Assembly: GCF_000348905.1 (NCBI RefSeq)
Contig: NZ_AOFT01000006.1
Span: 120,437 to 184,436, forward strand
DNA from: Bhargavaea cecembensis DSE10
GTDB lineage: Bacteria > Bacillota > Bacilli > Bacillales_A > Planococcaceae
Reading direction: 5' to 3'
DNA length: 64,000 bases
Part shown: piece by piece, positions 33,096 through 40,518 of the stretch
Layout: every line of letters begins with the position of its first letter
Position numbering within the stretch: position 1 is the stretch's first letter
Program-made: the position numbers and the translations under genes
Notes under the pieces: model-generated
What the model was told of the DNA's origin: nothing
Seen by the model: the letters and a program-made list of their open reading frames with translations, nothing else
Databases searched by the model: none

Positions 33096-34289
33096 ATGAA
33101 TACTAGCAAGGGGTTCCTTACACCACCGTCAATCGTCTATCTGCAGGGGGCGTTTCAGCAGGTCGGCAAGCAGGCGCTGAACTTGAAGGGGAGCAAGGCG
33201 CTGATCATCAGTGATGCCATCATGGACAAGCTTGGTTATGTGGATGAGTGCCGGAAGCTGCTTCAAAATGACGGAATTGAAAGCGCTATCTATCTGGGGG
33301 TCGCGTCTGAACCGACCGATGACTTTGTGGCTGAGGCGCTGCGCATCTTTGAAGGGGAGCGCTGTGACCTGATCATCTCCCTTGGGGGCGGGAGCTGTAT
33401 TGATACGGCGAAGGCGGTGTCGATCCTGGCGACGAACGGGGGCTATATCGGGGATTACATGGGCGGCCGGAAACTGGCCGACCAGCGGCCGGTGCCGCAT
33501 ATCGCCATTCCGACTACAGCCGGGACCGGAGCGGAAGCGACGGACGTCACCGTGATCACGAACTCCACAACTCAGGTGAAGATGATGATCAAGCAGCCCG
33601 CGCTCATGCCGGACGCCGCGATTGTCGACCCGATGCTGACACTGTCCACGCCGGATAAAGTGACTGCCGCGACAGGCGTCGACGCCCTCAGCCATGCCGT
33701 CGAGGCTTACATCTCCAGGAAGGCGCATCCGATGACGGACATGCTGGCCCTTTCCGCCATCCGGCTGATCGCAGCCAACCTTCAGCGGGCTTACGACAAC
33801 CCGGAAGACGTTGAAGCGAAAGAAGCGATGTCGCTGGCGGCACTGCAGGCGGGCATGGCCTTCTCGAACGCTTCCGTCTGCCTGGTCCACGGCATGTCCC
33901 GCCCGATCGGCGCGCTGTTCCATGTCCCGCACGGCTTCTCCAATGCCATGCTGTTGCCGGCAGTCCTGGAATACAGCAAGGTTGCCTGCGTGGATCGGCT
34001 CTCGGATATCGGCCGGATCTTCTCTCCGGATGAAGACATGACCAATGAACAAGCCGCAGAACGGACCGTTCAAGCGGTGAAAGAACTCTGTCATTCATTG
34101 AACATCCCGAACCTGAAGGAATGGGGTATCGATGAAGAGGAATTCATGAACGCCAGAGAAAAAATGGCCAAAGACGCCTTGGACAGCGGTAGCCCGTCGA
34201 ACAACCCGAAGGTGCCGACGAGTGAGGAGATTATTGAGCTTTATCAGATCGTCTATAATTACCAGGCGGTTGAGCGTGTAAATCAGTAA
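33096..34289 (+). CDS. Iron-containing alcohol dehydrogenase
   Basis: A 397-residue group III (Fe-dependent) alcohol dehydrogenase, NAD(P)-linked and cytoplasmic. It shows the nucleotide loop SLGGGSCIDTAKAVS, IPTTAGTGAEAT, and metal-binding positions in GVDALSHAVEAY and CLVHGMSRPIGALFHVPHG (Asp/His ligands). It may reduce aldehydes or oxidise short alcohols, diols or 4-hydroxybutyrate-type substrates; the sequence does not decide. ATG 33096 lies after AAAGGGGG; an upstream in-frame ATG lies in repeat sequence and lacks a ribosome site. Monocistronic. Confidence 0.92.
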   Translation: MNTSKGFLTPPSIVYLQGAFQQVGKQALNLKGSKALIISDAIMDKLGYVDECRKLLQNDGIESAIYLGVASEPTDDFVAEALRIFEGERCDLIISLGGGSCIDTAKAVSILATNGGYIGDYMGGRKLADQRPVPHIAIPTTAGTGAEATDVTVITNSTTQVKMMIKQPALMPDAAIVDPMLTLSTPDKVTAATGVDALSHAVEAYISRKAHPMTDMLALSAIRLIAANLQRAYDNPEDVEAKEAMSLAALQAGMAFSNASVCLVHGMSRPIGALFHVPHGFSNAMLLPAVLEYSKVACVDRLSDIGRIFSPDEDMTNEQAAERTVQAVKELCHSLNIPNLKEWGIDEEEFMNAREKMAKDALDSGSPSNNPKVPTSEEIIELYQIVYNYQAVERVNQ

Positions 34290-34303
34290 GTGAAAGAATG
34301 GAG

Positions 34304-34500
34304 AGACGGGGCTGTCCAACCAAACTTGGATTCAGCCCGCCATATAGCAAACGGCACGGACGCCGGGAGACACCTGCGGGAAAAGCCGGGCTGTCGAGAC
34401 CCGCTTCACGCGGGGTTCGGCGCCGGCCCGCGGTAAGCGACCAGAGTCCGTGCTGTTTGCTTTTTTTAAATTCATACTTACTTTCTGGACAACCCCGTCT
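34304..34500. repeat. Nested palindromic element with Bacillales repeat core, copy 2
   Basis: Two nested inverted repeats. The outer is AGACGGGGCTGTCC (34304) with GGACAACCCCGTCT (34487-34500). The inner is AGCAAACGGCACGGAC (34346-34361) with GTCCGTGCTGTTTGCT (34446-34461), followed by seven Ts. Inside is a core like that at 27814 (CCTGCGGGAAAAGCC, GAGACCCGC, GGTTCGGCGCCGGCCCGCGG). The inner hairpin plus T-run also makes a terminator for the alcohol dehydrogenase gene. Confidence 0.7.
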
Positions 34501-34514
34501 TTGCGTGTGGAGGC

Positions 34515-34715
34515 GAGTTGTTACAGAGGACGCCTGAATGATTACGAAGCAGGGTCCAGTGATTACCTGCCACCATCAAATCGTTACCAATGGTGAGAGA
34601 GTTAGTACCAACCATTTGCTTCTGTGGTCATTAATTTTTACTCTGTCATATCTCTATCGAATCCCCACCAATACCGCCCGAATCCCTACCATTTCAAACC
34701 ACTCCGAGCACTCAT
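34515..34715 (+). repeat. 21-bp-period intergenic repeat, locus F (at least 7 units)
   Basis: Five units at exactly 21-bp steps (34515 GAGTTGTTAC, 34536 GAATGATTAC, 34557 CAGTGATTAC, 34578 AAATCGTTAC, 34599 GAGTTAGTAC), a degenerate gap, then two type-2 units at 34659 and 34680 (GAATCCCCACCAA, GAATCCCTACC). It fills most of the gap before the glycosyltransferase operon; 34716-34829 is A+T-rich and probably holds the operon promoter. Confidence 0.78.
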
Positions 34716-34829
34716 TTCTATTAGCTCCAATTTCACAATTAACAATAAATCTCCATTTAATCCACGCACTCGTTGAATCCCTTTCGCCAGTAAGGTATGA
34801 TATCGTTAGGAATTTTGGAGGTCTTATTA

Positions 34830-35564
34830 ATGAAAGAAACTCAGCGTGAGTCGTTGAAAATATTAATTATTGTCCCGGCTTTTAATGAGGAAGAGGCGAT
34901 TGCGGGGACGATCGGCAACCTGCTGAATGTGCGGGATCGTTTTCCGGGGCTGGACATCTGTGTCATTAACGATGGTTCCAAAGACGGGACCGCGGACATT
35001 GTGCGCAAGTATCCGGAAGTGGTTCTTCTGGATCTTCCGAACAACCTCGGCATCGGCGGCGCCGTCCAGACCGGCTATAAATATGCGGATTATGCCGGCT
35101 ATGACATTGCGGTCCAGTTTGATGCGGACGGGCAGCATAGTGCGGCTGAACTGGAGACAATCATCACTCCGGTCGCTGACGGGGAATGCGACATGTGTAT
35201 CGGTTCCCGATTTGTGGAGAAGACCGACTACTCCGGCAGCCCGTTCCGCCGGATGGGGATCTTTTACTTTGAGCGGCTGATCCGCCTGTTGTCCGGACAG
35301 CGTGTCACCGATCCGACTTCCGGCTTCCGCGCGGTGAACCGGGAGATCATCCAGCTGTTTTCGGAGGCTTATCCGAGCGATTATCCGGAGCCGGAAGTCA
35401 TCATTTATCTGAGGCGGAAAAAGAAGCGGATCCAGGAAAAAGCGGTCCGCATGCATTCCCGTCAGGGCGGCGAGTCTTCGATCACGCCATTCAAGTCCAT
35501 TTACTATATGGCAAAAGTGACGCTGTCCATCGTCATGCAGCGCCTCGTAGGCGGGAGAGTGTAA
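34830..35564 (+). CDS. Glycosyltransferase family 2 protein
   Basis: A 244-residue GT-A enzyme of the polyprenyl-phosphate sugar synthase type. It shows VPAFNEEEAI, the nucleotide-binding VINDGSKDGTAD, NNLGIGGAVQTG, the metal-binding AVQFDADGQH (DxD) and DPTSGFRAVNRE. It has no transmembrane helices, unlike CsbB/GtrB. It probably moves a sugar from a nucleotide donor to undecaprenyl phosphate on the cytoplasmic face. ATG 34830 after GGAGG. The next gene (DUF2304) follows after one base, a frequent pairing that may supply the membrane anchor. Confidence 0.9.
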   Translation: MKETQRESLKILIIVPAFNEEEAIAGTIGNLLNVRDRFPGLDICVINDGSKDGTADIVRKYPEVVLLDLPNNLGIGGAVQTGYKYADYAGYDIAVQFDADGQHSAAELETIITPVADGECDMCIGSRFVEKTDYSGSPFRRMGIFYFERLIRLLSGQRVTDPTSGFRAVNREIIQLFSEAYPSDYPEPEVIIYLRRKKKRIQEKAVRMHSRQGGESSITPFKSIYYMAKVTLSIVMQRLVGGRV

Positions 35565-35565
35565 G

Positions 35566-35904
35566 ATGGATATCAGCATATTGTCTTTTGTCCTTGTCGT
35601 TGTTTTGTTTATCGTTGTCATCGAGGCGGTCAGGCGCGGAATCCTCGAGACCAAGTATTCGCTGCTCTGGATTCTGACCTGCCTGTTCATGGGCTTCTTC
35701 AGCATCAATGAGACGTTCATCAACCGGCTCGGGGAGTGGCTTGGCGTCTTTTATCCGCCGTCCCTGCTTTTCCTTTTTGGTCTGCTGTTCGTCTTTGTGC
35801 TGATTTTCGACCTGACACGCCGGATTTCCAAGCTGAACAAAGCGCTCACCAACCTGACCCAGGAACATGCCATCCTTAAGAAAAAACTAGAAGAGAAGGA
35901 ATAA
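35566..35904 (+). CDS. DUF2304 family membrane protein
   Basis: A 112-residue protein with three hydrophobic helices (about 5-22, 33-50, 62-82) and a C-terminal coiled coil (LTRRISKLNKALTNLTQEHAILKKKLEEKE). DUF2304 proteins usually lie next to GT2 glycosyltransferases; no biochemical role is established. The topology suggests that it tethers the soluble GT2 enzyme to the membrane. It is one base from the preceding stop and three bases before the following gene, so tightly coupled. Confidence 0.85.
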   Translation: MDISILSFVLVVVLFIVVIEAVRRGILETKYSLLWILTCLFMGFFSINETFINRLGEWLGVFYPPSLLFLFGLLFVFVLIFDLTRRISKLNKALTNLTQEHAILKKKLEEKE

Positions 35905-35907
35905 TCC

Positions 35908-36249
35908 ATGGTTTATCTCGTTCTGATTGCGAACATTCTGCTCCTGGTTACCGGTCAGGTGCTCTGGAAAATGGCGGTGTCTTCGATCGATGCCTGGTCA
36001 CTCCAGTCCGCCATCCGGCTTGTTCTCTCGCCGCTGTTCATCGGCGGTGCTACGCTCTATGTTATTGCCACAGGGCTTTGGCTGTATGTCTTAAGCAAAC
36101 TTCCTCTAAGTGTCGCTTATCCGAGCCAGAGCATCAGCTATATCCTTGCCGCCATCATCGCCATTCTGGTATTTCGCGAGACTGTCCAGCCGACCCAGTG
36201 GATCGGCATGGCGGTCATCATCTTCGGCGTTTATCTCGTCGCAAAATAG
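35908..36249 (+). CDS. SMR/EmrE-like small membrane transporter, candidate lipid-linked sugar flippase
   Basis: 113 residues, four hydrophobic helices, DMT/SMR superfamily. It ends with the SMR-like block LPLSVAYPSQSISYILAAIIAILVFRETVQPTQWIGMAVIIFGVYLVAK. The membrane Glu14 of drug-efflux EmrE is not at its usual place (helix 1 reads LVLIANILLLVTGQVLWKMA), arguing against a classical drug pump. ArnE/F-type relatives flip undecaprenyl-phosphate sugars, and location between a GT2 and a GT-C gene supports that role. Confidence 0.83.
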   Translation: MVYLVLIANILLLVTGQVLWKMAVSSIDAWSLQSAIRLVLSPLFIGGATLYVIATGLWLYVLSKLPLSVAYPSQSISYILAAIIAILVFRETVQPTQWIGMAVIIFGVYLVAK

Positions 36250-36261
36250 GAGTTCTGAATT

Positions 36262-37578
36262 ATGTCCATAGCTAACAGGATGATGCCCTTTCTGAAAAGG
36301 CACGTCATCATCATTGCCTTATTGGTCGCCTATGCGTTTGTGAACCTGTATTTCCTTTATACCCACCCGGGGTCCATCTACAATGACCCTGAGTATTTCG
36401 GGGAAGAGATTTCTACATACGGATCGCGGGATGCCGCGCTCTATGCCAAGATGGCCTGGCAGTTGCTGAATGACGGAATCTACGGTTATGAATACAGCCC
36501 GAACGCCGCGGGCCAGTCGAATGCCTACGTCACCTATGGGCAGCCGTTTTATCTGGCCGCGATCTTTAAGACGGCAGAAGTGCTGAATACGAACCACCTC
36601 ATGCTGTACCGTCTGGCCAATATGATGCTGAACTTGGGGATTGTCATTCTCATTTATTCGATTGCCCAGAGGCTGTTCCGCAATCGCTGGATTTCGGTAA
36701 TTGCATCCATCCTGTACATGACGCATATTGCGCCGTTGCATTATTTCCGCGCCGCGCTCACTGAGATTCCGAGTATCTTCCTTCTGATGCTGTCGATCTG
36801 GATCTACATCATCGCCCTGAAGAAAAAAGATTTCAAATGGCATATGTTCTTCGGTATTGTGGCATCACTGATGTTGATGTTCCGCGCGACGCCGGCACCG
36901 ATGCTGTTATTTGCCTGGTTCCTCACGGTCTCCCGGTATGGCTGGAAAGACGGCATCAAAACCGGCTTTATCTGGTGCATCGGGCCGCTTATCACGATGG
37001 CTCCCTGGGCCGCACGGAACATCTATCACTTCGGACATGCCTACCTGTTTTCCAACCATGCCGGCGGTCCGTTGCTCGGCGGGGCGAATCCGTTCTACCG
37101 GGTTCCGCCTGAAGACCTCGTCCACGAGGCCGTGGCAAAAGGCTATAACCAGGAGCAGTATGCCAAGATCCTGATTCCCCAAGGATTCAAGGAAGACTTT
37201 GCGCTCTGGTTCAGCTGGTTCACAATGGGCAAGACGTTCTGGCTGTTTTTCGACAACAACTTCACCCCGGATGGTCTCGGCCCATATAACCGGTACATCT
37301 CGGGCACGCTGCGTTCGTTCTTTGTCGTGCAGAACCTCTTCCTTGCGGGAGTCGGCCTCATGTCGGCCATCCTGACAAGAAAGCACCGGCCTGTCATGTA
37401 TCTGAGCGTTCTCGTGCTGATCTATATCGCCGCGTCGAACATCTTCCTGGCACTGCCGCGCTACGGGCTGCTGATCATGCCGCTCCTCGCGATCATCGGA
37501 GCCTATGGAATCGTGACACTTGTCGGATTTGTTGTTGGTAAAGTAAAAGCTCTGCGAATGAAAAATGCGATGCAGTAA
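36262..37578 (+). CDS. GT39/GT-C type membrane glycosyltransferase
   Basis: A 438-residue polytopic protein, about 10-12 helices, with a large extracellular loop after TM1 holding acidic residues (YNDPEYFGEEISTYGSRDAALYAKMAWQLL), as in GT-C enzymes that use polyprenyl-phosphate sugars. Other family-like parts are YRLANMMLNLG and YFRAALTEIPSIFLL. It is predicted to transfer a sugar from the lipid carrier to an acceptor outside the cell. ATG 36262 follows TAGGAGTTCTG. It lies between the flippase-like gene and an LtaS-like gene, so teichoic acid is a reasonable acceptor. Confidence 0.85.
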   Translation: MSIANRMMPFLKRHVIIIALLVAYAFVNLYFLYTHPGSIYNDPEYFGEEISTYGSRDAALYAKMAWQLLNDGIYGYEYSPNAAGQSNAYVTYGQPFYLAAIFKTAEVLNTNHLMLYRLANMMLNLGIVILIYSIAQRLFRNRWISVIASILYMTHIAPLHYFRAALTEIPSIFLLMLSIWIYIIALKKKDFKWHMFFGIVASLMLMFRATPAPMLLFAWFLTVSRYGWKDGIKTGFIWCIGPLITMAPWAARNIYHFGHAYLFSNHAGGPLLGGANPFYRVPPEDLVHEAVAKGYNQEQYAKILIPQGFKEDFALWFSWFTMGKTFWLFFDNNFTPDGLGPYNRYISGTLRSFFVVQNLFLAGVGLMSAILTRKHRPVMYLSVLVLIYIAASNIFLALPRYGLLIMPLLAIIGAYGIVTLVGFVVGKVKALRMKNAMQ

Positions 37579-37584
37579 ATGGAG

Positions 37585-37615
37585 TGGACCGGGCGATCAG
37601 GCCTGGTCCATTTTT
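37585..37615 (+). terminator. Attenuator between GT39 and LtaS-like genes
   Basis: TGGACCGGGC, GATCAG loop, GCCTGGTCCA (one G-U), followed by five Ts. It sits within the operon, directly before the ribosome site of the LtaS-like gene, so may reduce its expression. Confidence 0.75.
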
Positions 37616-37634
37616 AAGAGGAAGTGGAGGAACG

Positions 37635-39494
37635 ATGAAACAATCTGTTAAAAATAGTCTGGCTCTTGTCCTGACAGCGATTTATTTTGGCATCCTTGTG
37701 CTGATGCTTGAGATGCGGCTTCATGGCGATGCATCGGAAGAACGGCTGGAATGGATGCAGACGACCGGCACGACCGCGTATCTGCTGAATGTCCTGATCT
37801 TGTTCGTGATCTACCTGATCCTGATGGCTGTGACGAACCGGTTCTTGATCAGTTTTATCATCACGAACATCCTGGCTGCCGGCCTCACCGCTGTGTCTTA
37901 TTTTAAGATGAACTTCCTTGGGGAAAATCTGTATCCTTGGGATCTGTTCCTCTACAATAACGTCATCAACCTGTTGCCGAGCCTGTCCGAGCAGATCAAC
38001 CTGCCGAGGATTCTCACGATGGCCGCGATCGGATTGGCGGTCATTGTAGCGCTGATCGTATTCATCCGCCTGAAAAAACCGCCTCGGCTGGTGAAGTTCC
38101 CTTGGTGGGGACGGGTAATCATGGCGTTGGTCGGCCTGCTTGTCCTGTCTTCATTTATCTTCTACAGAAGTTTTCCGGTGGCGGGCCAGGTACTGGAAGA
38201 TCGGTTCGGCATCATGAACCGGGACTGGAACCAGAATGAGAACTATACGGTGAACGGCTTTTTCGTCGCTTTTCTCCTGAACACCCAGAGCGCGATCGTG
38301 CTGCCGCCTTCCGGATACGGAAAAGGAAAGATGGCGGAGATTGCCCAAGAGATCGAAGAAGAGAAAGACGAGCGGGAAACGGAGATCTCGGATACCCGGC
38401 CGAACATCATCATGATCATGAACGAGGCATTCTGGGACCCGACGTTATTGAGCGAAGACCTCAAGTTCAATCAGGATCCGATGCCGAACGTGAGAGAAAT
38501 GCAGAGCGGCTGGTTCCTCGCGCCGGTATTTGGCGGAGGCACCGCCAACTCCGAGTTTGAGGTGCTGACGGGCATGTCGAACGCGTTCCTCCCGAACGGA
38601 TCCGTTCCTTATCAGCAGTACATCACAAGCGACATCCCGGCATTGCCGAATTACCTGAAGTCGTTCGGCTACAGGACGCTTGCCGTCCACCCGTACCCGA
38701 AATGGTTCTGGAACCGGGAAAGCGTGTACCAGCATATGGGATTCGATGACTTCATCGACATCGACCGCCTGGACAATCCTGAATATATCGGCCCGTATGT
38801 CGGCGATGCCGAAGTGACAAGGGAAATCGTCCGGCAGGTGGAAGACTCGGAAGATCCGCTTTTCCTGTACGCGGTCACGATGCAGAACCACATTTCCTAT
38901 AATCCGGGCCGGTATGAGGAAGTGAAGATCACTTCCCAAGGCGGCGGCCTCACCCCTGAGATGCGGTCGATCGTCGACCTGTATGCCCAGGGCGTGTTGG
39001 ATGCGGACCAGGCACTCAAGGACCTGATGGATACGCTCGAGGAGCCTACGGTGATCGTGTTCTTCGGAGACCATATGCCGTCCCTCGGGCTGGACTATCA
39101 GGCGTACAAGGAAGCAGGCTATGTTCCTGGCGGCCCGGGAGAAGAAAACTGGGAACTCGCGGACACCTACAACATGAGACGGACACCGCTTGTCTTCTGG
39201 AACAACTTCGGCGCGCCGACTCCGGAAGTGGATGTCCTGAGCGCCTCCTTCGTCGCGCCATACGCGCTGGAAATGGCGGGAATCGAACAGCCGCTGTTCT
39301 ACTCATTCCTCGACCAGATGGATGACGTCATGCCGGGCTATACCCGTGACGTCAAAGTCGATGCGGATGGGGAAATCTATTATGTAACTCCGGATGATGT
39401 GGATCCGCTGCGGCAGAAATATATGCAGATCCAATACGATATTCTGTTCGGCGATCAGCACTCCAGGGAGACGCTATTTGGGAAACCGGAATAA
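37635..39494 (+). CDS. LTA synthase family sulfatase-like phosphoglycerol transferase
   Basis: A 619-residue protein with four or five N-terminal helices (to about residue 190) and an extracellular alkaline-phosphatase-fold domain. Features are RPNIIMIMNEAFWDP (metal Glu), the nucleophile region FGGGTANSEFEVLTGMSNAF where Thr is expected, LKSFGYRTLAVHPYPKWFWNR, MQNHISYN and VIVFFGDHMPSLGLDYQ (metal Asp/His). LtaS-family enzymes polymerise or prime lipoteichoic acid from phosphatidylglycerol. ATG 37635 after GTGGAGG. In the same operon as a GT2/flippase/GT-C set, it may produce or modify the glycosylated polymer; paralogues with minor roles are common. Confidence 0.9.
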   Translation: MKQSVKNSLALVLTAIYFGILVLMLEMRLHGDASEERLEWMQTTGTTAYLLNVLILFVIYLILMAVTNRFLISFIITNILAAGLTAVSYFKMNFLGENLYPWDLFLYNNVINLLPSLSEQINLPRILTMAAIGLAVIVALIVFIRLKKPPRLVKFPWWGRVIMALVGLLVLSSFIFYRSFPVAGQVLEDRFGIMNRDWNQNENYTVNGFFVAFLLNTQSAIVLPPSGYGKGKMAEIAQEIEEEKDERETEISDTRPNIIMIMNEAFWDPTLLSEDLKFNQDPMPNVREMQSGWFLAPVFGGGTANSEFEVLTGMSNAFLPNGSVPYQQYITSDIPALPNYLKSFGYRTLAVHPYPKWFWNRESVYQHMGFDDFIDIDRLDNPEYIGPYVGDAEVTREIVRQVEDSEDPLFLYAVTMQNHISYNPGRYEEVKITSQGGGLTPEMRSIVDLYAQGVLDADQALKDLMDTLEEPTVIVFFGDHMPSLGLDYQAYKEAGYVPGGPGEENWELADTYNMRRTPLVFWNNFGAPTPEVDVLSASFVAPYALEMAGIEQPLFYSFLDQMDDVMPGYTRDVKVDADGEIYYVTPDDVDPLRQKYMQIQYDILFGDQHSRETLFGKPE

Positions 39495-39508
39495 AGATGG
39501 ATGGATAG

Positions 39509-39542
39509 AGCGGCTCGGCCTATTATGGCTGAGCCGCTTTTT
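39509..39542 (+). terminator. Terminator of the glycosylation/LtaS operon
   Basis: A 12-bp stem (AGCGGCTCGGCC with GGCTGAGCCGCT, one G-U) and TATTAT loop, followed by TTTTT. Confidence 0.9.
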
Positions 39543-39548
39543 GGTGTT

Positions 39549-39655
39549 TAATGATTACCTCGGGGCGGCCAGTTGTTACCTGGTAGTGATGAATCATCAC
39601 CATTGGGGATTAAGGGGTTACCTTTCTTGCTTGAGTGGTGACGAATAAGATTCAA
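39549..39655 (+). repeat. 21-bp-period intergenic repeat, locus G (5 units)
   Basis: Units begin at 39549 (TAATGATTACCTCGGGGC), 39570 (CAGTTGTTACC), 39591 (GAATCATCACCATTGGGG), 39612 (AAGGGGTTACC) and 39633 (GAGTGGTGACG): five starts at exact 21-bp steps. All are type 1. The array begins seven bases after the T-run of the preceding terminator. Confidence 0.78.
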
Positions 39656-39827
39656 CAAAATCCACCAGTGACTGTCGCTATTTGTCTATAATATTTTGTT
39701 GTTTACTGAAGGTGCCATTGGTAGTATTTGAATATGCAGAAGTATGAGAAAATAGTTGCCGAAACGGTAGAAGGGTACAGACGAAAGTTGTGCATGGGGG
39801 ACAAAAAATTGCAGGGGACGGTGTCCG

Positions 39828-40106
39828 ATGGGGGAAGTGAGGGATATCATGATTGCATCGCATGTACCGGTAAGACTGTTTGAAATTGTGGATACGGGGT
39901 GGGGCGAAGAAGACCTGTTTGTAGTCATTCTATCTTCAGGGGACCCTATATCATTGGATAGCGAAGGAGCCCGGGAATATGCCAGGGTCGTGGCTGCCCG
40001 GAGACGATGCGGCATCCCGGTTTCCGCTGGTCCCATCAAGCCGGGAGCCGAACACCCGGGCTATCAGCGGGCCTTTTTCTTTAGAGATTCGGTTAGGAGA
40101 AGTTAA
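39828..40106 (+). CDS. Hypothetical protein, 92 residues
   Basis: An open frame with two possible ATGs (39828, 39849). The product is soluble and unremarkable (VPVRLFEIVDTGWGEEDLF, GAREYARVVAARRRCGIPVS). The GGGGGAAGTGAGGGAT stretch could serve as ribosome site for the second ATG. No family is recognised and no operon partner is present, so it may be spurious; codon use looks similar to that of neighbouring real genes. Confidence 0.35.
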   Translation: MGEVRDIMIASHVPVRLFEIVDTGWGEEDLFVVILSSGDPISLDSEGAREYARVVAARRRCGIPVSAGPIKPGAEHPGYQRAFFFRDSVRRS

Positions 40107-40166
40107 CCACAACCTTCCAAGCCTAAATTGCAACAAATGCTGTCTAAGCTCTAACCAATCAAAATC

Positions 40167-40196
40167 GCCGGCAATCCTTCGCGAAGGGTTGCCGGC
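40167..40196. other. Strong hairpin in otherwise gene-free region
   Basis: GCCGGCAATCCTTC/GAAGGGTTGCCGGC forms a 14-bp palindrome (one G-U) without a good U-tract on the plus strand; on the minus strand a TTTTGA follows shortly after. It could end minus-strand transcription. Apart from this, 40107-40441 shows no supported gene. Confidence 0.45.
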
Positions 40197-40441
40197 TTAT
40201 TCAATACTGCTTTTAAGTGTGCACTCACACGCGGAGTTCATGGATGAAAAAGGAACGTGCCGTGCTGAGTCTGCTCGTAGATTGCGGGTGACAATCTCAA
40301 CCGGGTTGTCCTGTAAACAGGTCATTTGGAGTTCAAGAAGGATGATAGCGCAAATTACCTGTGACTCTTCATTTAAGCCAGTGTCATAGAGTCATTCATT
40401 TACTTTTTGGAAAAAGAGTGTTTCATTTATTGAAAAAAGTC

Positions 40442-40470
40442 TTGAAAGTGAAAAGGCTTTCAAATATAAT
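40442..40470 (+). promoter_or_regulatory. Sigma-A promoter with embedded cre-like palindrome
   Basis: TTGAAA at 40442-40447, a spacer of exactly 17 bp, and TATAAT at 40465-40470. The spacer contains TGAAAAGGCTTTCA (40449-40462), a cre-like palindrome with a changed centre, as at 8185. A CcpA-type repressor there would compete directly with RNA polymerase. This promoter drives the LacI-type regulator and aldonate operon. Confidence 0.75.
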
Positions 40471-40477
40471 TCTTTCT

Positions 40478-40500
40478 AAACCGGTTTACTAAACCGGTTT
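40478..40500. promoter_or_regulatory. Tandem LacI-type operator
   Basis: Two identical perfect palindromes, AAACCGGTTT, at 40478-40487 and 40491-40500 (13 bp centre to centre), located just after the -10 box at about +1 to +24. The central CpG-bearing palindrome is typical of LacI-family sites. Autoregulation by the following gene is the natural reading. Confidence 0.75.
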
Positions 40501-40518
40501 ATGCTAGGAGATAGACAA

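Noticed and set aside
33129..34094. Minus-strand frame opposite the iron alcohol dehydrogenase
   Set aside because: His/Arg-rich shadow translation with no motif; the plus-strand gene has all metal and cofactor signatures.
40107..40441. Short frames between the hairpin and the LacI promoter
   Set aside because: No start with a ribosome site and no recognisable protein pattern.
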